Source of the DNA: an uncultured Eubacteriales bacterium
GTDB taxonomy: Bacteria; Bacillota; Clostridia; Saccharofermentanales; UBA5734
DNA: 64,000 bases
NCBI GenBank assembly: GCA_903835065.1
Contig: CAILLO010000063.1
Coordinates: 1 to 64,000, forward strand
Direction: 5' to 3'
Part shown: positions 28,890-37,455 of the stretch, piece by piece
Numbering within the stretch: position 1 is the first letter of the stretch
How the letters are laid out: each line of letters opens with the position of its first letter
Program-made: the position numbers and the translations under genes
Notes under the pieces: generated by a model
Databases searched by the model: none
What the model was told of the DNA's origin: nothing
What the model saw: only the letters and a program-made list of their open reading frames with translations

Positions 28890-30407
28890 ATGAACTACAT
28901 CAGCACCCGTGGCGCCTCGCCCTCCTGCTCCTCCGCGGAGGCGATCCGCCGCGGACTCGCGCCGGACGGCGGACTCTACGTCCCCGAGTCGATCCCCGTC
29001 CTCGAGCCCGAGGAGATCGAGGCCCTCGCCCGCGTGCCCTTCGCCGACCGCGTCGTCTCGATCCTGTCCCGCTTCCTGACGGACTACGGCCAGGCCGAAC
29101 TGCGCCGGATGGCCGAGGAGGCCTACGCCGAGGAGAAGTTCGTCCCGTCGCCGGCCCCGTTGGTCCCGCTCAACATCTACAGCGACCGCATGTACTTCCT
29201 CGAGCTGTGGCACGGCCCCACCGCGGCCTTCAAGGACTTGGCCCTGCAGATCCTCCCGCACCTCATGACCGCCGCGATGCACAAGAGCGGCACCGAGAAG
29301 GAGGTCCGCATCCTGGCCGCCACCTCCGGCGACACCGGCAAGGCGGCGCTCGAAGGTTTCCGCGACGTGCCCGGCACGTCGGTCGTCGTGTTCTATCCGG
29401 CGAAGGGCGTGAGCGACGCCCAGCGCCTGCAGATGGTCACGCAGGAGGGCGCGAACTGCCGCGTCGTGGCCGTCGAGGGCACCTTCGACGACACCCAGGC
29501 GGGCGTGAAGGAGATCTTCTCCGACCCTGAGGCCGCCGAAGCCCTCGACCGCTCCGGCGTGTTCCTCTCCTCCGCCAACTCGATCAACTGGGGCCGGCTC
29601 GCGCCGCAGATCGCCTACTACTTCTCCGCGTACGCCGACCTGCTCGCCGCGGCGCCGAAGCCACCGCTCGAGCCCATGCAGATGGGGGAGAAGGTCAACC
29701 TCGTCGTGCCGACGGGCAATTTCGGCAACATCCTCGCCGCCTGGTACGCGATGCGGATGGGCCTGCCCGTCAACAAGCTGATCTGCGCCTCGAATCGCAA
29801 CAAGGTCCTGGCCGATTTCCTGCGGACGGGCACGTACGACCGCCGCCGTGAATTCTACCGCACGAACTCCCCCTCCATGGACATCCTCGTCTCGAGCAAC
29901 CTCGAGCGCCTGCTGTTCGAGCTGGGGGGGCGCGACGCCGACAAGGTGGCGACCTGGATGAAGGACCTCGGGGACAAGGGCTCCTACGCGGTCGACCCGG
30001 CGACGTTCCGCGCGCTGTCCGAAGTCTTCGTGGGCGGGTTCGCCGACGAGCAGGGCACCGTCAAGACGATCCGCGAGGTCTACGACCGCTTCGACCACGT
30101 GATCGACACACATACCGCGGTCGGCTTCAACGTCTACGAGCGCTACGCGACCCGGACCGGCGACACGACGCGCACGATCTTCGTGTCGACGGCGAGCCCG
30201 TTCAAGTTCGCCGGCACCGCGTGCGACGCACTGTTCGGGAACGGCTATTCGCGCGGCCGCAGCGAGGCGGTCCTGCTCGACGAACTGGCCGCGGAGAGCG
30301 GCATGGAGATTCCGGCGGCGCTCGCGGGCCTCGCCGAGAAGCCCGTGCTGCACGTGACGGAGATCCGGCCCGTCGGCATGAAGGAAGAGGCCCTGAGGCC
30401 GTTCTAG
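28890..30407 (+). CDS. thrC: Threonine synthase
   Basis: PLP enzyme converting O-phosphohomoserine to threonine. It has 505 residues, the length of the class with an N-terminal extension (yeast-type). The Schiff-base lysine is Lys115 in HGPTAAFKD, and the phosphate loop is ATSGDTGKAALEGF. RBS GGAAGGAGA. It lies 19 bases after the TPR gene and ends at a bidirectional terminator. No T-box or threonine attenuator is seen in the short upstream gap. Confidence 0.95.
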   Translation: MNYISTRGASPSCSSAEAIRRGLAPDGGLYVPESIPVLEPEEIEALARVPFADRVVSILSRFLTDYGQAELRRMAEEAYAEEKFVPSPAPLVPLNIYSDRMYFLELWHGPTAAFKDLALQILPHLMTAAMHKSGTEKEVRILAATSGDTGKAALEGFRDVPGTSVVVFYPAKGVSDAQRLQMVTQEGANCRVVAVEGTFDDTQAGVKEIFSDPEAAEALDRSGVFLSSANSINWGRLAPQIAYYFSAYADLLAAAPKPPLEPMQMGEKVNLVVPTGNFGNILAAWYAMRMGLPVNKLICASNRNKVLADFLRTGTYDRRREFYRTNSPSMDILVSSNLERLLFELGGRDADKVATWMKDLGDKGSYAVDPATFRALSEVFVGGFADEQGTVKTIREVYDRFDHVIDTHTAVGFNVYERYATRTGDTTRTIFVSTASPFKFAGTACDALFGNGYSRGRSEAVLLDELAAESGMEIPAALAGLAEKPVLHVTEIRPVGMKEEALRPF

Positions 30408-30429
30408 CTGCGGTCCGTCCCCCGGACGC

Positions 30430-30462
30430 GAAAGGGCCGACGAAGCGATTGTCGGCCCTTTC
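30430..30462. terminator. Bidirectional terminator between thrC and prfC
   Basis: Perfect 12-base stem GAAAGGGCCGAC / GTCGGCCCTTTC around a nine-base loop, U-rich on both strands. It serves the two converging genes. Confidence 0.92.
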
Positions 30463-30490
30463 CATGCCCGAGGACGCCGGCGCGGCGGAC

Positions 30491-32125
30491 CTATTCGCTG
30501 CGGTCGTGGATCTCCTCGAGCACGAGGCCCTTGTTGCGGTCGGTGGCCCAGGTGATGGCCCACTCCGTCTCGAAAAGCAGCACGGGCATGCCGTCCTTGT
30601 CGAGGACGCGCATCGAGGTGCTGGTCAGGTTGAGTTTCGACGGGTCGGGGCGCTTGCCGTCCGCGTCCGGGCCGACCCAGCGCGCGTGCCGGTAATTCAG
30701 CTGTCCGAGGCGGACTTCGACGCCGTACTCGGCCTTCAGGCGGTACTCGAGGACTTCGAGCTGCAGCACGCCGACGACGCCGACGATGAAGGTCTCGGTG
30801 CCGATGTCGGGTTGCTTGAAGACCTGGATCGCGCCCTCCTCGGAGAGCTGGGCGATGCCCTTGAGGAACTGCTTGCGCTTCATCGAGTCGGCCGGGGAGA
30901 TGCGCGCGAAGTGCTCGGCGGGGAAGACCGGGATGCCTTCGAAGACGAGGTCGCGGGTGCCCTGCACGAGCGAGTCGCCGATGCGGAACATGCCCGGATC
31001 GAAGACGCCGATGATGTCGCCCGCGAACGCCTCCTCGACGATGCTGCGCTCCTGGGCCATGAACTGCTGCGGTTGCGACAGGCGGATATTGCGGCCCTCG
31101 CGGCAGTGGCGCACCTCGAGTCCCTTCTCGAAGCGCCCGGAGCAGATCCGGAGGAAGGCGATCCGGTCGCGGTGGTCGGGGTTCATGTTCGCCTGGATCT
31201 TGAAGACGAACCCGCTGAAGAAGGGCGCGTCGACGGGCACGGGTCCGTCGGGCGTGCGGCGGGCGACGGGGGGCGGGGCCATCTCGAGGAAGGCCGACAG
31301 GAACGTCTCGACGCCGAAGTTGTTGATCGCACTGCCGAAGAAGACCGGCGTGAGCTCCCCGGCCAGGACCTTCTCCATGTCGAGGTGGTCGCCGGCGATG
31401 TCGAGCAGCTCGATCTCTTGCATCAGGCGGCGGTGGTAGTCCTCGCCCAGGATGCGGCCGAGCTCCGGGTCGTCGACGGAATCGATCTTCACGGAGACCA
31501 TGCTGGCCCCGTGGTCGCCCTTGGCGTTGTCGAAGCGCTCGACGCGGCGCAGCGCGCGGTTGTAGACGCCCTGGAAGTCGCCGTCGGTGCCGATCGGCCA
31601 GTTCATGGGCGAAGAGGCGATGCCGAGCACCTTCTCGAGTTCGTCCATGAGGTCGAACGGGTTGCGGGAGGCGCGGTCCATCTTGTTGACGAACGTGAAG
31701 ATCGGGATGCCGCGCAGGCGGCAGACGTGGAACAGCTTGATCGTCTGGGCCTCGACGCCCTTGGCTCCGTCGATGAGCATCACGGCGCAGTCCGCGGCGC
31801 ACAGCGTGCGGTAGGTGTCCTCGGAGAAGTCCTGGTGGCCCGGCGTGTCGAGAATGTTGATGCAGAAGCCGCCGTATTCGAACTGCATGACCGAGGACGT
31901 GACCGAGATGCCGCGCTGGCGCTCGATCTCCATCCAGTCGGACGTCGCGTAGCGGGAGGCCTTGCGCGATTTGACGGTGCCGGCCATGTGGATCGCGCCG
32001 CCGTAGAGCAGCAGCTTTTCCGTCATGGTCGTCTTGCCGGCGTCGGGGTGCGAGATGATCGCGAAGGTGCGCCGGCGAGCGATTTCCTCGACCGTCCGGT
32101 CGACCGCGTTGGGGTTGGGTTCCAT
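30491..32125 (-). CDS. prfC: Peptide chain release factor 3
   Basis: Translational GTPase that removes RF1/RF2 from the ribosome after termination. It has 544 residues. G1 is SHPDAGKTTMTEKLLLYGG, switch I region KASRYATSDWMEIERQRGIS, G3 DTPGHQDF, G4 NKMDR. The frame stays open further upstream, but GGGAGGA before ATG 32125 and the family's AxRRTFAIISHPDAGKTT spacing set the start. Transcribed against its neighbours, with its own promoter. Confidence 0.96.
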   Translation of the reverse strand: MEPNPNAVDRTVEEIARRRTFAIISHPDAGKTTMTEKLLLYGGAIHMAGTVKSRKASRYATSDWMEIERQRGISVTSSVMQFEYGGFCINILDTPGHQDFSEDTYRTLCAADCAVMLIDGAKGVEAQTIKLFHVCRLRGIPIFTFVNKMDRASRNPFDLMDELEKVLGIASSPMNWPIGTDGDFQGVYNRALRRVERFDNAKGDHGASMVSVKIDSVDDPELGRILGEDYHRRLMQEIELLDIAGDHLDMEKVLAGELTPVFFGSAINNFGVETFLSAFLEMAPPPVARRTPDGPVPVDAPFFSGFVFKIQANMNPDHRDRIAFLRICSGRFEKGLEVRHCREGRNIRLSQPQQFMAQERSIVEEAFAGDIIGVFDPGMFRIGDSLVQGTRDLVFEGIPVFPAEHFARISPADSMKRKQFLKGIAQLSEEGAIQVFKQPDIGTETFIVGVVGVLQLEVLEYRLKAEYGVEVRLGQLNYRHARWVGPDADGKRPDPSKLNLTSTSMRVLDKDGMPVLLFETEWAITWATDRNKGLVLEEIHDRSE

Positions 32126-32182
32126 GGGGTCCTCCCTCGAGGGTCCGGGGCGCACGATCCGAATCCGCCCGGCCGGTATCCG

Positions 32183-32211
32183 ATTATACAGGGACGGCCG
32201 GGACGGCGCAA
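32183..32211 (-). promoter_or_regulatory. Promoter of prfC
   Basis: Leftward -35 TTGCGC (32206-32211), 17-base spacer, -10 TATAAT (32183-32188), about 55 bases before the prfC start. Confidence 0.65.
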
Positions 32212-32223
32212 ATCCACCCGGCG

Positions 32224-32232
32224 TGATATAAT
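32224..32232 (+). promoter_or_regulatory. Extended -10 of the nucleoside kinase gene
   Basis: TGaTATAAT, 29 bases before the start codon, divergent from the prfC promoter. Confidence 0.55.
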
Positions 32233-32261
32233 CTTGAAAATTCGGGGAGGAGGGGAAGAAC

Positions 32262-33260
32262 ATGGCGAAGCTGGACCACATGGTGCGCACGTCCGTCGAG
32301 GATCTCGAACTGAGCCTCGGCACGAAGCGGCTCGACCATTACGTGCACGAGTGCGAGGAGGCCTTCCTGGCCCGCGTCGACGCGATCGCCTCGCGCATCG
32401 CCGGCGACCCCCGCATCCAGGCCGTCTTCATCTCCGGCCCCACGGCGTCGGGAAAGACGACGTTCAACGACCGCCTGGCGGGCGCGCTGCAGCTCCACGG
32501 CCGCGCGACCGTGAAGATCTCCCTCGACGACTACTACCTCTACGGCCAGGAGGGCGTACCGACCGACGCCCAGGGCCGTCCGGACTACGAGAGCACGGCC
32601 ACGCTCGACCTGGAGCTGATGTCCCGCCAGATCGCGGAACTCCTCGCCGGCGGGGAGGCCGTCGTCCCGCTGTTCGACTTCACCCGCCGCGTCCGCGTCG
32701 AGGAGGGCGGCCGGACGGTCCGAATCCCCCCGAGCGGCGTGCTGCTGGTCGAAGGCCTCCACGGGATGAGCCGCACCGTCACGGGCGGCGTCCCGCGCGA
32801 ATCCCGCCTCGGCATCTTCATCATGCCGTACGGCTCCCTCGTCGGCGACCGCCAGCTGCTCGACCTGCGCGACATGAGGATGCTCCGACGCATCTGCCGC
32901 GACGTCCGCCACCGCTCCGCCTCCGCGATCGAGACGCTGGATTACTGGCCGATGATCGACGCGTCCGAGACGACGGTGTTCTCCCAGTACCTCGAGGACG
33001 CCGACGAGTACGTCAATTCCGCGATGCCCTACGAGTTCTGCGTCGTCGACCCGCTGGCGGCCGGCCACCTCCGGACCTCGCTGGACGACCTCGAGGCGGG
33101 CCGCCTGAAGGGCTCCTGGTTCCTCGGCCGCTCGACCTTCGCCGACCTGCCCCGCGCCCGGGCGGAAGCCCGCCGACTGGTCGAAGCGATCGCCCACGTG
33201 CCACGCGCGGACCCCCGCTTCGTGCCCGATTCCTCGATCCTGATCGAGTTCATCCGGTAG
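32262..33260 (+). CDS. Uridine kinase-like nucleoside kinase
   Basis: P-loop kinase of the phosphoribulokinase/uridine kinase family, 332 residues. Walker A is ISGPTASGKTTFNDRLAG (about 57-74), then KISLDDYYLYGQEG and the family's DYESTATLDLELM and LLVEGLHGM. The N-terminal 50 residues are an extra helical part. It would phosphorylate uridine or cytidine in salvage; the exact nucleoside is not certain. RBS GGGGAGGAGGGG. The metAA gene follows after 27 bases. Confidence 0.85.
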   Translation: MAKLDHMVRTSVEDLELSLGTKRLDHYVHECEEAFLARVDAIASRIAGDPRIQAVFISGPTASGKTTFNDRLAGALQLHGRATVKISLDDYYLYGQEGVPTDAQGRPDYESTATLDLELMSRQIAELLAGGEAVVPLFDFTRRVRVEEGGRTVRIPPSGVLLVEGLHGMSRTVTGGVPRESRLGIFIMPYGSLVGDRQLLDLRDMRMLRRICRDVRHRSASAIETLDYWPMIDASETTVFSQYLEDADEYVNSAMPYEFCVVDPLAAGHLRTSLDDLEAGRLKGSWFLGRSTFADLPRARAEARRLVEAIAHVPRADPRFVPDSSILIEFIR

Positions 33261-33287
33261 CCTCTGCCGGAGAAAGGAGAAGACGCC

Positions 33288-34211
33288 ATGCCCATCAAGA
33301 TTCCCGACCAGTTGCCCGCCGCCGACATCCTCGACAAGGAGAACGTCTTCTTCATGCGCGAGGACCGTGCCTACCACCAGGAGATCCGCCCGCTGCGCAT
33401 CCTGATCCTCAACCTCATGCCGACCAAGGTCTCGACGGAGACGCAGCTGCTGCGCCTGCTCGGCAATTCGCCGCTGCAGGTCGACGTCGACCTCGTGTAC
33501 ACGGCGTCCTACCAGCCGAAGAACACGCCCGAGGAGCACCTCCTCAAGTTCTACACGACCTTCGACGAGGTGAAGGACAACCGCTACGACGGCTGCATCA
33601 TCACGGGGGCCCCGGTCGAGCAGATGCCCTTCGAGGACGTCGCCTACTGGCCCGAGCTCGCGCGGATCCTCGAGTGGACCAAGCACAACGTCTTCTCCAC
33701 GCTCCACATCTGCTGGGGCGCGCAGGCCGGACTCCACTACCACTACGGCGTGCCCAAGCACGACCTCCCGGAGAAGATGTTCGGCGTCTTCCTCCACAAC
33801 CGCCCCGACACGCACGTGAAACTGTTCCGCGGGTTCGACGACATCTTCTACGTCCCGCACTCGCGTCACACGACCGTCCTCCGCAAGGACGTCCTCGCGG
33901 TGCCGGAACTGTCCCTCCTGTCCGAATCGGACGAGTCCGGCGTGTACCTCGTCAGCGCGCAGCACGGCCGCCAGATCTTCGTGACCGGGCACTCCGAATA
34001 CGACCCGTACACGCTGAAGTCGGAGTACGACCGCGACGTCGCGAAGGGCCTGCCGATCTCGGTGCCGAAGAACTACTACCCGGACGACGACCCGACGAAG
34101 GAGCCCGTCATCCGATGGAGGGCGCACGCGAACCTGCTGTTCGCGAACTGGCTGAACTACTACGTCTACCAGGAGACGCCGTACGACCTGTCCGGCCTCG
34201 GCGCGGAATAG
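33288..34211 (+). CDS. metAA: Homoserine O-acetyltransferase (MetA family)
   Basis: Activates homoserine for methionine synthesis. It has 307 residues with the class I glutamine-amidotransferase-like fold of MetA. The nucleophile is Cys142 in [15 protein letters not shown]. Glu111 in ITGAPVEQM matches the residue that in this family selects acetyl-CoA, where Gly at that position selects succinyl-CoA; acetyl transfer is therefore predicted. RBS AAAGGAGA before ATG 33288. No SAM riboswitch is seen in the 27-base gap upstream. Confidence 0.94.
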   Translation: MPIKIPDQLPAADILDKENVFFMREDRAYHQEIRPLRILILNLMPTKVSTETQLLRLLGNSPLQVDVDLVYTASYQPKNTPEEHLLKFYTTFDEVKDNRYDGCIITGAPVEQMPFEDVAYWPELARILEWTKHNVFSTLHICWGAQAGLHYHYGVPKHDLPEKMFGVFLHNRPDTHVKLFRGFDDIFYVPHSRHTTVLRKDVLAVPELSLLSESDESGVYLVSAQHGRQIFVTGHSEYDPYTLKSEYDRDVAKGLPISVPKNYYPDDDPTKEPVIRWRAHANLLFANWLNYYVYQETPYDLSGLGAE

Positions 34212-34267
34212 AGCGCGGTCCCCCCGATCCAGGGCGGACCCGGAAGCGGGCTCGCGACCGCCGTGCG

Positions 34268-36055
34268 CTAGCGCTTTCTCGTCGGTGGGTCGATCCCGGC
34301 CTCGAGCCGCTCGCCCCGGAGTTCGTACTCGACGAGCATGGAACCGTCCGGCTTCTCCGTGACCGCGTGCACGCGCTTGTCGTACAGACGGGTGCCGCGG
34401 CGCAGCACGACGTCGCGGAAGCGACCCAGCGCGGCGGAGGTATATCCCGAGACCGCGTCGGACGTGGACAGCAGCCCGCCGAAGAGCGTGCAGGCGAGGA
34501 AGAGCCGGCGTCCGTCGGTCTCGTCGGAAGGACGGCGCGGGCGGCGCAGCGTGAACGGCCCCGGGTCCGAGCGGAACGCGCGCCCATCGAGATGCCGGCG
34601 TCCGGCGAGCGTCCGGATCACCTCTTCGACGCCTCCCCGCTCGCGGAGCCGCGGCTGCAGGAGTCCGCCGTAGAGCGCGGGGCTCGCCGGAGGCGCGACG
34701 GAGGCATATCCCACGGCGTCGAAGACGGCTCCGAGGGGGACATCGGCTGCGACCATCGGCAGCGGACCGCAGAGGTCCTGGAGGAGGCGGATCGCGTCCT
34801 GCAGGGCCTGCGCGCGCGTGCGGCCGGTGCCCGCGCCACCGAGCAGGGTCGCGGCGTGCAGGTGCGAAAGACGGAGGATGCCGACGCCGGGCGCGGCCGA
34901 GAGGGCGCGGAAGACCTGCTCGAGGTGACGCCGGTAGGCCGGGCGATAGAAATCGAGGACATACAGGGGACCGTCGGGCGACCCGTAGGAGCCGACGCGA
35001 AGCAGACGGCCACGCGCGTCCTGCGCCAGGAATTCCTTGCGTTCGATGTAGAACGAGGAGCGCCTGGGACAGACGAAGGGCGACAGCGAAAGCCCGGGCA
35101 GCACCCCGGCGGCGCGGACGTCGGCGAACAGGGGGGCCAATGCCTTCAGGACCGGCCCGCCGGAACCGTCGCAGGAGATCTCGGCGCAGGGGGAATGGCC
35201 GCCGAGGACGAGGTAGTCGAGCGGGATCTCCAGCGTCCGGAAGGGCGCGAGGAGAGAGGCGACGTCTTCCGCGCCGCCGGGGAGCTCCGCGTCCGGTCCG
35301 CCGTCCCAGGCCAGCGCAGGGGCGCCCGGCGTCCGGTGCAGGGACTTCCGGCCTCCCGGCTCCCGCCGCGTCCTGCGGCGGAGGTCGAAATAGCCTGCGA
35401 CGCAGGGCTCCTCCTCACCGTAGATGAGGAAGACGTCGGCGAGGCGGCAGGGCGTCTGGGGGCTCGTGGAGGATTTCGGAAGCGGGGGGAGCACCAGGCC
35501 TTCGCAGTCGGCGTGGACGGACAGGGAAGCGGGACCGCGGGAAGAGACGGCCGCGAATTCGAAGCGGGTGAACGCGATCGATTCGTCGAGGGCGCCTGCA
35601 AACGAGAAACGGCCGCTCGACCGGAACCACGTGTAGGTCCAGCTGTGGACGCGTCCCGGGCCGTATCGGACGAGCGCGTAGTCCCCGCAGGCGAGGTCGG
35701 GCGCGCGGGCGAACCGGGGGGAGGGAAGACCGTCGGCGATGCGCACGAGGCCGGAGGCGCTGCGGGATTGCCAGCCGTTCGCGAAAACCCTGGCGGAGGA
35801 CGGAAGGAAGAGATTGGTCTCGAGCCGCGCGGAGAGGATCTCCACCGGGAGCCCGAGCAGGTTCTTCACGAGCAGCGTGGCCCGAAGTCCGCCGTTCTCG
35901 GCCGAAAGGGAGCACCAGGCGGTCAGGTCCGTGCCGTTGGAGCGCGGGGGACGGCCGATGCTCACGTCGACGTCTCCGCTCTCGCTGCCGCAGCGGTAGC
36001 GGACGGTGCCGGAACGGATCATGTATCCATAGATGCTCGTGGCTTCCGTCCGCAT
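34268..36055 (-). CDS. GH36-like (alpha-galactosidase-like) protein, probably catalytically altered
   Basis: 595 residues with the GH36 plan: N-terminal beta-sandwich (about 1-290), a barrel part (about 300-520) and a C-terminal beta domain. Recognisable barrel pieces are ADVRAAGVLPGLSLSPFVCP followed by SSFYIERKEFLAQDARGR, the family's 'go upstream, hP-W' region, and LYVLDFYRPAYRRHLEQVFR. The expected nucleophile motif (K-W/Y-D) is replaced by ILRLSHLH with no Asp, so normal glycosidase action is doubtful. No signal peptide. GAGGAGG precedes ATG 36055; an upstream in-frame extension lacks a ribosome site. The family call is moderate. Confidence 0.62.
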   Translation of the reverse strand: MRTEATSIYGYMIRSGTVRYRCGSESGDVDVSIGRPPRSNGTDLTAWCSLSAENGGLRATLLVKNLLGLPVEILSARLETNLFLPSSARVFANGWQSRSASGLVRIADGLPSPRFARAPDLACGDYALVRYGPGRVHSWTYTWFRSSGRFSFAGALDESIAFTRFEFAAVSSRGPASLSVHADCEGLVLPPLPKSSTSPQTPCRLADVFLIYGEEEPCVAGYFDLRRRTRREPGGRKSLHRTPGAPALAWDGGPDAELPGGAEDVASLLAPFRTLEIPLDYLVLGGHSPCAEISCDGSGGPVLKALAPLFADVRAAGVLPGLSLSPFVCPRRSSFYIERKEFLAQDARGRLLRVGSYGSPDGPLYVLDFYRPAYRRHLEQVFRALSAAPGVGILRLSHLHAATLLGGAGTGRTRAQALQDAIRLLQDLCGPLPMVAADVPLGAVFDAVGYASVAPPASPALYGGLLQPRLRERGGVEEVIRTLAGRRHLDGRAFRSDPGPFTLRRPRRPSDETDGRRLFLACTLFGGLLSTSDAVSGYTSAALGRFRDVVLRRGTRLYDKRVHAVTEKPDGSMLVEYELRGERLEAGIDPPTRKR

Positions 36056-36268
36056 GGGTGTGCCTCCTCGCTCGATTGTACCCATCGCGGGGAGGGGATG
36101 CAATCGATTTCGCCAAGGCGGCAGGCGCATTTCGGGGCCTTTCCGGACGCGCGCGCCGCTCCGGATTTCCCGTTTCCGATGCGTGTAACTCCAGTTACTG
36201 CCCTTGGAGAACATCAACGGCATGATGGGGGGGAATCAAAACTACCGATTTCAGGAGGAAAAGAGAAG

Positions 36269-36586
36269 ATGGCGTTGACAGTGACCGTTGCGAATTTCGA
36301 CGAGTTGGTGATGAAGAGCGACAAGCCCGTCCTGCTGGATTTCTGGGCGGTGTGGTGCGGCCCCTGCCGCATGGTGGCGCCGACCGTCGAGAAGCTCGCC
36401 TCCGCCTACGAAGGCAAGGCCGTGATCGGCAAGATCAACGTGGACGAGGAACTGGCCCTCGCCGAGAAGTTCAAGGTGATGAGCATCCCGACCCTGTTCG
36501 TCCTCAAGGGTGGCCAGGTCGTGGATCGCGTGATCGGCGCGCGTCCCTACGAGGACCTCGCCGCGATGCTGGACAAGGCGCTCTAG
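36269..36586 (+). CDS. trx: Thioredoxin
   Basis: Small disulfide reductase, 105 residues. Active site WCGPC with Cys30 and Cys33, preceded by LLDFWAVW; the cis-Pro is in SIPTLFVLKGG. AGGAGGAAAAGAGAAG precedes ATG 36269. A short palindrome GTAACTCCAGTTAC (36184-36197) lies 70 bases upstream. No thioredoxin reductase gene is nearby. Confidence 0.96.
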   Translation: MALTVTVANFDELVMKSDKPVLLDFWAVWCGPCRMVAPTVEKLASAYEGKAVIGKINVDEELALAEKFKVMSIPTLFVLKGGQVVDRVIGARPYEDLAAMLDKAL

Positions 36587-36612
36587 TCCGACCCGGGGTC
36601 CGACCCGGTGCG

Positions 36613-36646
36613 AAGGCCCGCTTCCCTACGGGGAGGCGGGCCTTTT
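36613..36646. terminator. Bidirectional terminator between trx and ttcA
   Basis: AAGGCCCGC...GCGGGCCTTTTC with an inner weak extension. The TAG stop of the leftward ttcA gene (36626-36628) lies at the tip of the hairpin. Confidence 0.85.
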
Positions 36647-37378
36647 CCAACCGTCGATGCCCGAGGAGCGGAGGGCGCCGAAGACCCGGTCGCTCACGTG
36701 CGGGTCGTCCTCCATGAGTCCGGCGAGCAGGTCCTCGACGCGGCGGCGCGACGTCGTCCCGGCCGCGGGGCAGGGGCTGGGAAGGACCGGCAGCCCGAGG
36801 TCGCCGACGAGCGCGAGGATCTCCTCCTCCTTCACCAGCAGCAGGGGACGGATCAGAGTCAGATTCGTCCGGGTCAGGTAGGAAACGGGCTCGAAACAGT
36901 GGATCCTTCCCTCGTAGAACATGGCCATCAGCAGCGTCTCGACGGCGTCGTCGCGCGTGTGCCCGAGGGCGACGCGGGTGCAGCCGAGCTCCTTCGCGGC
37001 GTGGTGCAGGACGCCGCGGCGAAGACGCGAGCAGAGGGCGCAGGGATTCGGCTCCTTGCGGGCGTCGAATACGATCGGGCCGATCTTCGAGGGCTCCAGG
37101 CGGAAGGGGACGCCGAGCGAGGCGACGTAGGCCTCGACGCGCGAGTAGTCCGTATCCGGGAAGCCGAGGTCGACCGTGACGGCGACGAGATCGAACGGGA
37201 CGGAGTGGTAGGCGCGCAGCTTCGATAGCGCGTACAGCAGGGCGAGGCTGTCCTTGCCGCCGGACAGGCCGACGGCGATGCGGTCGCCCGGCTCGATCAT
37301 CCGGTATTCCTCGACGGCGCTGCGGACGGCTCCGACGAGCCGTTGACGGTCCCTCTCCATGATGCCCATGGGTTGCAT
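36626..37378 (-). CDS. ttcA: TtcA-family tRNA thiolation ATPase
   Basis: PP-loop adenylating enzyme of the TtcA/TtuA group, which makes 2-thiolated bases in tRNA. About 250 residues. PP-loop VGLSGGKDSLALLYALSKLR; central CxxC (PCALCSRLRRG); TRVALGHTRDDAVETLLM; and a C-terminal LPSPCPAAGTTSR with the third Cys of the iron-sulfur site. Which tRNA position is modified is not certain. The start is unclear: ATGs at 37378, 37369 and 37360 are all possible and none has a good ribosome site. Divergent from nnr. Confidence 0.85.
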   Translation of the reverse strand: MQPMGIMERDRQRLVGAVRSAVEEYRMIEPGDRIAVGLSGGKDSLALLYALSKLRAYHSVPFDLVAVTVDLGFPDTDYSRVEAYVASLGVPFRLEPSKIGPIVFDARKEPNPCALCSRLRRGVLHHAAKELGCTRVALGHTRDDAVETLLMAMFYEGRIHCFEPVSYLTRTNLTLIRPLLLVKEEEILALVGDLGLPVLPSPCPAAGTTSRRRVEDLLAGLMEDDPHVSDRVFGALRSSGIDGWKRPASP

Positions 37379-37455
37379 TCTACTGCCGGAAGGTGGATAT
37401 TCCAAGTAGAGCATGGCTGCGCGGCCTCGGCAGGTCGCGCCCGGAGGGACGGGAA

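Noticed and set aside
33261-33287. SAM riboswitch before metAA
   Set aside because: Only 27 bases separate metAA from the upstream gene, too short for an aptamer.
30221-36586. A 2121-residue open frame spanning thrC to trx on the plus strand
   Set aside because: Only its very end (from 36269) is the real thioredoxin. The rest is antisense to prfC and the GH36-like gene or out of frame with other genes, and has no domain of its own.
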